In this document: one piece after another, positions 58,258 to 64,000 of the stretch
How the letters are laid out: the number at the start of each line of letters is the position of its first letter
Numbering within the stretch: the first letter of the stretch is position 1
Assembly (NCBI GenBank): GCA_029838215.1
Contig: JALGVI010000012.1
Span: 1-64,000 of the forward strand
Length of the DNA: 64,000 nucleotides
DNA from: Candidatus Helarchaeota archaeon
GTDB taxonomy: Archaea > Asgardarchaeota > Lokiarchaeia > Helarchaeales > RDOG01
Reading direction: 5' to 3'
The notes under the pieces: generated by a model
Database searches by the model: none
Seen by the model: only the letters and a program-made list of their open reading frames with translations
Told to the model about the DNA's origin: nothing
Program-made: the position numbers and the translations under genes

Positions 58258-59010
58258 ATGTTTAGTGCACGTCCTAAAAAAGTTATCACGCTTTTAAAAG
58301 ATCCACTCATTTTATACATTCCGGAAAATACCATGCTTGATAGTAACGTGTACCTAATCGGTCAACAGGGAAATCTCTTGATGATCGATTCTGGTAACGG
58401 ATTGAGTTACAAAAATATTGTCAAGGCCTTGGATAATGCAGGATATCCTGTAAAAGACAATTTAAAAGCAATCTGTCAAACACACCAACACGTAGATCAC
58501 ATATTAGGGCTATATAAGTTTAAGAAAGATTTTCCAGAAATTCAAGTATTTGCATCTGAAACGGAAGCCATGGTGATTGAGAGCGGGAAACGAGATCTCA
58601 TCGTTCCTGATATGGGATTCGGAATGTCAAGCATGATTTTTAACATGATGAAATCCATCGGACTTGAAATTTTTCCCATCAAGGTGGACCAAAAATTCAA
58701 GGATGGAGATATTTTTACGTGGGAACCATTCAAATTTGAAGTTTTAATCACTCCCGGACACACACCCGGTGGTTTATGTCTTTATGATAAGGAACACAAG
58801 GTCTTATTCTCAGGAGATACCGTATTTCCGGGAGGATCAATGGGACGAGTCGATTTCCCTGGTGGAAGTTCAAGACTAATGCGGGATTCATTAAATAGAT
58901 TGGCAAATCTTGACGTGGAGATTCTATGCGCTGGACACATGCCTCCCGTTGAAAAGAACGCACGAGACCAAATTAAAATGTCTGCAGGCATGTCGCAATA
59001 CATGTTATAG
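58258..59010 (+). CDS. Metallo-beta-lactamase-fold hydrolase
   Basis: ICQTHQHVDHILGLYKFK, ITPGHTPGGLCLYDKEHKVLFSGDTVFPGG, CAGHMPP. Confidence 0.93.
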   Translation: MFSARPKKVITLLKDPLILYIPENTMLDSNVYLIGQQGNLLMIDSGNGLSYKNIVKALDNAGYPVKDNLKAICQTHQHVDHILGLYKFKKDFPEIQVFASETEAMVIESGKRDLIVPDMGFGMSSMIFNMMKSIGLEIFPIKVDQKFKDGDIFTWEPFKFEVLITPGHTPGGLCLYDKEHKVLFSGDTVFPGGSMGRVDFPGGSSRLMRDSLNRLANLDVEILCAGHMPPVEKNARDQIKMSAGMSQYML

Positions 59011-59090
59011 AAATGAAAGAAAAAATCGAAGTTATTTTCAAATAAAAAATAGAATTCTTTGACACCATCAAATGGTGTCATGTGGAACGT

Positions 59091-59351
59091 TTATCCGCCT
59101 GCCTGTGTTGCCATTACTGTTATGACATCTTTTTTTGGAAACACGCCAAGACTTGCAAAACGAACGTTATCTGGAAGAACTTTTCCTTTATGAATGAATT
59201 GAATTGTCAAGATCGGATTTAATTTATATGCTTTCCGCACGAGCTTCTTGGCTTCAGCTACATTTTGATTTACGTCAATGTCTACAGTTTTGACGGCTTG
59301 ATCAGGAGGCACTCCTGTGAGCCTAAATCGGTACTCAACCATGATAATCAC
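59091..59351 (-). CDS. Ubiquitin-like protein ending in Gly-Gly
   Basis: VEYRFRLTGVPPDQAVKTVDIDVNQNVAEAKKLVRKAYKLNPILTIQFIHKGKVLPDNVRFASLGVFPKKDVITVMATQAGG*. Confidence 0.8.
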   Translation of the reverse strand: MIIMVEYRFRLTGVPPDQAVKTVDIDVNQNVAEAKKLVRKAYKLNPILTIQFIHKGKVLPDNVRFASLGVFPKKDVITVMATQAGG

Positions 59352-59714
59352 TTCAGAACATGTTTTTTCTTAAGAAGTCCTATATTATTCTATTCGAAAA
59401 TCCAATTTAAACAATTTGTCAAAAAGTTGTTTATATTCTTTTTTGCGTGTCGAAGTTGTTTTTTAAGGATTGGCAAGCAAGGACAAATTACCATGAATAT
59501 TTTTCATTTAAGACCGAATATCAAGCTTTAACTTGATGATATTTTCATGTATTCTTCAAATGAGCCGACATGTATTTAAAAAAATTCTTAGGATGGTGAA
59601 TTTTAACATGAAATCCCGTGGTTGAAAAAGATCTCACGTTTCTTTGAAGTTTAATTTATATTTGATGATGTCCAATATATTAGTGAATTAACGGCTTTTC
59701 GGAGTCCACCGATC

Positions 59715-60596
59715 ATGTCAGTAACAGTGTTAAATTTTAACCAGATATTGGATGACTGGGACGTGTTTGAGTCCATATTGCTCGAATTAAATGACTTTGA
59801 TTCGGTAATTGAAGTAAAGCAAATCTCTCATCCAGAGGATTTTCTAAGCATCGAGCGAATAAATGATAATGGATACAAGTTGACAACGAGTTTCACGATT
59901 CTGATTCTTAGTGAATACCAGTCTTTGATTCAAAATGCACGGCTGGCACTTTTACATGAATTGGGATTTGTTTTGGATGATGATGTTAAATTTTCTCAGG
60001 AAAGCAAGGCAATTTGGTTGAAATGTCAAAAAATCGTAAAAACACCTGAAGAAGCAATTTCGACCTTGCAGGATTTGGGAAAAAGACTCAGGTCCTTTCG
60101 CGTGATGGTTGAATTCAAGGAAGGTGCCACGTACTTTTACTCTGATGGCATGCTTCGTGAAATGTTTCCGGGTCTGGAGATGGGTAAACATCCACAGAAT
60201 CACTTGGTGAAATCCATCGTGGATACTCTTATCGAATCATATATCAAAGATTTTCGTCAAGGCGTTCCGGAGTTCGATTGTGGAAAGAGAGTAGCAGCAC
60301 GACTTGTTGAGGACTTGGAAAAACACGAAAAGATGAAATCAGCCAAGGAGCGCATCTCTTGGTATCCAGAAAAACTCTACCGCATGTTGCGAGAGGACAA
60401 GAAACTAAAGAAATATGAACGGATCTCAAACGAATTATATGAATTCATTTCCATTGTGCCTTACACGGGTCCTGGAAAGAGAAAAGAGGGTGCAACGTGT
60501 GGCATGGCATATCAAATCAAGAAAGAAAATAAGTACATAATGACAAAATTAAAAGAAAGTGGAATAAACCTCCGGATTATTTTTCCAGGAGGATGA
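59715..60596 (+). CDS. Hypothetical protein
   Basis: 293-aa ORF, no motif recognised. Confidence 0.6.
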   Translation: MSVTVLNFNQILDDWDVFESILLELNDFDSVIEVKQISHPEDFLSIERINDNGYKLTTSFTILILSEYQSLIQNARLALLHELGFVLDDDVKFSQESKAIWLKCQKIVKTPEEAISTLQDLGKRLRSFRVMVEFKEGATYFYSDGMLREMFPGLEMGKHPQNHLVKSIVDTLIESYIKDFRQGVPEFDCGKRVAARLVEDLEKHEKMKSAKERISWYPEKLYRMLREDKKLKKYERISNELYEFISIVPYTGPGKRKEGATCGMAYQIKKENKYIMTKLKESGINLRIIFPGG

Positions 60597-60604
60597 AACA
60601 GCTG

Positions 60605-63499
60605 TTACTGAGCTGCTTTCTTTAGACGATCAGTCCAATCTTTTATTTTTTGATGTAATCGGTCGTGATATTGGTCTTCAAGCTGAGAGTCTAAACCCAT
60701 TTTTTTCAAATTTCGAACCCAACTATTCATTTCATAAATGCTAACGTGCCAGCGGAGTCGTGCGCTTATCTCTCGTTTACACTCTTCCAGAGCGTCAATT
60801 ATGTCAATGACATTTCTAGATTCAACAGCTTTCAGTAGAAGATTCATTATATCATCGATGCTGATGGTTTCGCTTTCAGCCTTTTCGGGCTCTACAGTCA
60901 TAGGTTTTTTTACGGCAGGAGTTGGTCGGGGTTCTGGTGGTGGCTCCGTGCTGATGATCACCTTACTACCCTTAAGCCAACAATCTTCAAGAATTGGCAC
61001 GAACATTTTTTGGTGCTCTCCCACCACGCTTGCAATCCCTGCCACGTCTCCTGCTTCAGATACGGCTCCGATTAGGACTTCTTCATTTTCTCTTGCAATT
61101 CCCCAAATGTTTTCATCCCGATAATCTCTTAGTTCTAATCGATCAAGACCCGCAAGTCGTTTTAACAACTCTTTACATTCAGAAGTATTCTCGATGTGCG
61201 TTGCAATGCGAACGGCAATATGCTTTTTAATCTTGAGTAAATTAATGATTGGGAAAAGATCGATATCTCTGAGCTTTGGGGCAATAATTAAAAAGCGTGC
61301 CTTGACTCTGCTTGCCGTTTCATTTATTTGTGCAATGGTTGCCTCGCGTCCCATTACAAACCACACGTCTTGGAACCGGTAAGTCATTAAACTTTTAGCC
61401 TGCTCCCACAATGCCATCATGGTTTCTTGGGAATTGGTAACGCGCTCTTCGACATTATCCAAGAGACTTCGCAGGCTTTCCACCACGCGTTCACCATACA
61501 TCTTTCGCATGTTTTCAATACTTTGTGTCATGGTCTGGCTGGCACTACCCACTTTCGCTTCTACTTTCTCTAGGGTTTCTCGTGCCGTTTCCACGACATC
61601 ACGTTCGAGTTTTTCTCTTAACTGCGTGAAGCTGGTTGTCATGACTTGAGACGCTTCATCAACTTTTGATTCAACGTCAGATAAAATCTTGACCACTGCC
61701 GTCACAATGTCCTTGTTTAGCCAAGCTCCCAGTTCTTTGAATTCATCTTCAATTATTTTAGTTCCTTTTCCTGCACTCTTTTCGACTTCATCAAGAATCT
61801 TTTTCATTTCTTCGATAATCGAGCTTGAGAACCAAACTTTCAGATTATCCAAACCTTTTTCAAAGGATTCTGCAGATTTTCGTGCACCACCTTCGACTTG
61901 TTCGAGTGCTTGCGTGAATTGGTTGATCACTTCAGCTTGGAACCATTCATGGAGTTTCTTGATTCCTGTTTCAATGTTCTCATTAGCCTTTTTTGCACCC
62001 TGGTCAATGACATCTAGAGCCTTCGTGAGGTTTTGCACGACTTCTTCTTGAACCCAAGTGCCCATTTGTTTGACACCTTTTTGTACGGCTTTTGATGCAT
62101 GTTCGGCACTAACTTCGACTTCAATTAGCGTGTTCTTGAACCCTTGCAAGACTTCTTCTTCTAACCATTGTTTCACGCGTTGAAATTCTTGTGTCACGCT
62201 CGTGCTTGCATTTGTAACCTGATTCAATACAGTATCAAGAAGACTTTCTGCAGCAGATAATACGATTCCTTCAAATGAAACGCGAAGTTTTTCCAGCTCT
62301 TCCATGACGGCTTCATTTATGAATGAATTAATAAATTCACCAAAAATATCACCCATTATTGCCATCCATTCGCCAGATTGAGCATTTGCCGTGGAATATA
62401 TTTTTTCCTTTAATCCCTGGATTTCATCTTTAAACTTATCAAATTGCGTTCCTAAACGTTCGGGTAATTCCTTTTTCATCTTCACGAGAAAATTTCGAAA
62501 TGTTGAGAGTTCACTTACTTTATTAATTTGGTCCTTAAACCCTTCAAATTCCTTCATTAGCCGGTTTGGGACATCGAATTGCAAGCCCGAACAGAATTTT
62601 AATAAGTCATCGACACCGCTCACTTTCATGATGGAATCTTCTATGTTCTTGAATTGAGCTTCAATCTGAGAAGGGATTTGTTCTTTAATTGATCCCGTGA
62701 ATTTACTCAATTCATCGATTCCTGAAATGCCGCGAAACTCATTTTCTATTCCCTTTAATCGATCCATTAAAGCCCTCGGTATCTCTTCCTTCGCCTTCTG
62801 GGTGAAAGATAACAAGTCTTCAATTCCGCTTACTTGTTTTGTTTGCGTTTCTATCCCTTGAAACTCGTTTGCAAGACGCACCGGGACTTCTTCTTTTAAT
62901 GATCGTGCGTATTGCTTGAATTCATTCAAGCCAGATATTGAAAGGATCTCATCTTCAATGATTTTAAAACGTTCATTCAGGCGTTGTGGGATTGTTTCTT
63001 TTTGTTGAGAAATAAATGCTCCAAAATCTGTTAAAGCAGAAAACTTCTCGAATTCTTCTTCAAATGCCTTGAACTGATTTATGAGAGCATTCGGAACTTC
63101 ATCTCGAATCAACTTAACATATTTGAGAAAATCGTCCAATCCCGTGAGTTCCCCAACTTGATCCACGAAATCGTTGAATTGAGAATTCAACTGGGGAGGA
63201 ACCTCTGCCTTCAGGTCTTGAATCATGGTATTGAATTCATCTAACTGTTTCAACAATGCTGAATAAGGAGGAATTGCTTGATATCGCGCTTGAAGGCCAG
63301 GAATGGTTTTAATTAATCCCAACGTTACTAGCTTTTTGACAATAACCTCTGCGTCATCTTCAGGAACCTGCGCGTGTATGGCCACTTCTCCAACAGAAAA
63401 AGGTCCGCGTCCCGTCACGCTCATGTATGCTTTTGCTTCTATGTCAGATAAACCCAATTCTAAAAGAGCTTTTGAACTGACATCTTTTTTTTCAGTCAT
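60605..63499 (-). CDS. TrmB-like winged-helix protein with two tandem-repeat arrays and a TrmB-type C-terminal domain
   Basis: N-terminal LLELGLSDIEAKAYMSVTGRGPFSVGEVAIHAQVPEDDAEVIVKKLVTLGLIKTIPGLQARYQAIPP; repeats of 35 and 37 aa; C-terminal ATIAQINETASRVKARFLIIAPKLRDIDLFPIINLLK. Confidence 0.85.
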   Translation of the reverse strand: MTEKKDVSSKALLELGLSDIEAKAYMSVTGRGPFSVGEVAIHAQVPEDDAEVIVKKLVTLGLIKTIPGLQARYQAIPPYSALLKQLDEFNTMIQDLKAEVPPQLNSQFNDFVDQVGELTGLDDFLKYVKLIRDEVPNALINQFKAFEEEFEKFSALTDFGAFISQQKETIPQRLNERFKIIEDEILSISGLNEFKQYARSLKEEVPVRLANEFQGIETQTKQVSGIEDLLSFTQKAKEEIPRALMDRLKGIENEFRGISGIDELSKFTGSIKEQIPSQIEAQFKNIEDSIMKVSGVDDLLKFCSGLQFDVPNRLMKEFEGFKDQINKVSELSTFRNFLVKMKKELPERLGTQFDKFKDEIQGLKEKIYSTANAQSGEWMAIMGDIFGEFINSFINEAVMEELEKLRVSFEGIVLSAAESLLDTVLNQVTNASTSVTQEFQRVKQWLEEEVLQGFKNTLIEVEVSAEHASKAVQKGVKQMGTWVQEEVVQNLTKALDVIDQGAKKANENIETGIKKLHEWFQAEVINQFTQALEQVEGGARKSAESFEKGLDNLKVWFSSSIIEEMKKILDEVEKSAGKGTKIIEDEFKELGAWLNKDIVTAVVKILSDVESKVDEASQVMTTSFTQLREKLERDVVETARETLEKVEAKVGSASQTMTQSIENMRKMYGERVVESLRSLLDNVEERVTNSQETMMALWEQAKSLMTYRFQDVWFVMGREATIAQINETASRVKARFLIIAPKLRDIDLFPIINLLKIKKHIAVRIATHIENTSECKELLKRLAGLDRLELRDYRDENIWGIARENEEVLIGAVSEAGDVAGIASVVGEHQKMFVPILEDCWLKGSKVIISTEPPPEPRPTPAVKKPMTVEPEKAESETISIDDIMNLLLKAVESRNVIDIIDALEECKREISARLRWHVSIYEMNSWVRNLKKMGLDSQLEDQYHDRLHQKIKDWTDRLKKAAQ
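61391..62278 (-). repeat. Protein-level tandem array B: seven clear 37-aa units plus one degenerate leading unit
   Basis: Units start WLEEEVLQGF, WVQEEVVQNL, WFQAEVINQF, WFSSSIIEEM, WLNKDIVTAV, KLERDVVETA, MYGERVVESL; each 37 aa by hand count; SFEGIVLSAA unit precedes. Confidence 0.88.
62399..63205 (-). repeat. Protein-level tandem array A: seven full 35-aa units plus one partial
   Basis: Units start EVPPQLNSQF, EVPNALINQF, TIPQRLNERF, EVPVRLANEF, EIPRALMDRL, QIPSQIEAQF, DVPNRLMKEF, ELPERLGTQF; each full unit 35 aa by hand count. Confidence 0.88.
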
Positions 63500-63703
63500 A
63501 TTCTTTCACATCCGCCTTCTTTTCCATTTCCTTTCTAACATGGGTGAAAAATTCCATTCTCAAGTCTAAATAAAAGATCATTCAGTAATTCAATTCGAAA
63601 TTCTACTTTGATTCAAGAAGTTTTTATTTTTTTCCCTCAGAATTTTTTAATTTTTAATCAAACTTGACCTAAAATGAAAAATTCACCAACTCTCGTGAAA
63701 TAA

Positions 63704-63889
63704 TCATTGATTATTATCCTTAAGTCCCATCATTCGTCGTTTTATCCTTCTCCGGTAAATTCCATATTTATCTTCCAAGGAAAATTTAATAGGTCGAGGA
63801 TTGGCGGTCGGTGCACCACAGAATGGACAGATTTTCTTTCTCATCGTATATTGATTGCATTTCGTGCATTTCTGAAGGATCTTTCCCAC
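63704..63889 (-). CDS. nop10: H/ACA snoRNP protein Nop10
   Basis: MGKILQKCTKCNQYTMRKKICPFCGAPTANPRPIKFSLEDKYGIYRRRIKRRMMG. Confidence 0.95.
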   Translation of the reverse strand: MGKILQKCTKCNQYTMRKKICPFCGAPTANPRPIKFSLEDKYGIYRRRIKRRMMGLKDNNQ

Positions 63890-64000
63890 TTGAAATTCAC
63901 CAGACCGGAATAATGAATATTTTTAGATATTCCTAAAACTAAATAAATAATATTATCACCGAAATTAAAATTTTAAATAGGATCATTTGGTAAATCGTTA

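Noticed and set aside
60738-62657. Several plus-strand ORFs of 60-128 aa
   Set aside because: Antisense to the repeat-rich TrmB-like CDS; open frames come from its repetitive codon pattern.

Overview
This is a gene-dense, AT-rich archaeal window. It carries archaeal/eukaryote-type information genes: S19e, PDCD5, L39e, L31e, Nop10, Csl4, Pelota, a PAC2 family protein and an Lhr-like helicase tail. It also has longin/roadblock-like domains and a free-standing ubiquitin-like protein ending in GG. This suite suggests an Asgard-type archaeon (inference). I found no CRISPR array, rRNA, transposon or provirus. The strongest unusual observations are: (1) a pyruvate:ferredoxin oxidoreductase beta-type gene (39500..40606) whose two halves are in circularly permuted order, splitting the GDG...YDNEA thiamine-diphosphate motif across the two protein ends; (2) a tRNA-Pro(CGG) gene (37303..37467, minus) that folds only after removing three introns of 32, 18 and 40 nt; (3) a TrmB-like protein (60605..63499) with two tandem-repeat arrays of exactly 35 aa and 37 aa; (4) an edge-truncated minus-strand ORF (1..2591), absent from the ORF track, with three tandem PlsC-like acyltransferase domains; (5) a duplicated CruF-like plus small membrane protein pair beside a CrtI-like oxidoreductase, CoA-transferase and enoyl-CoA hydratase genes, with one small partner frameshifted. 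All family calls are by eye from motifs; no searches were run.
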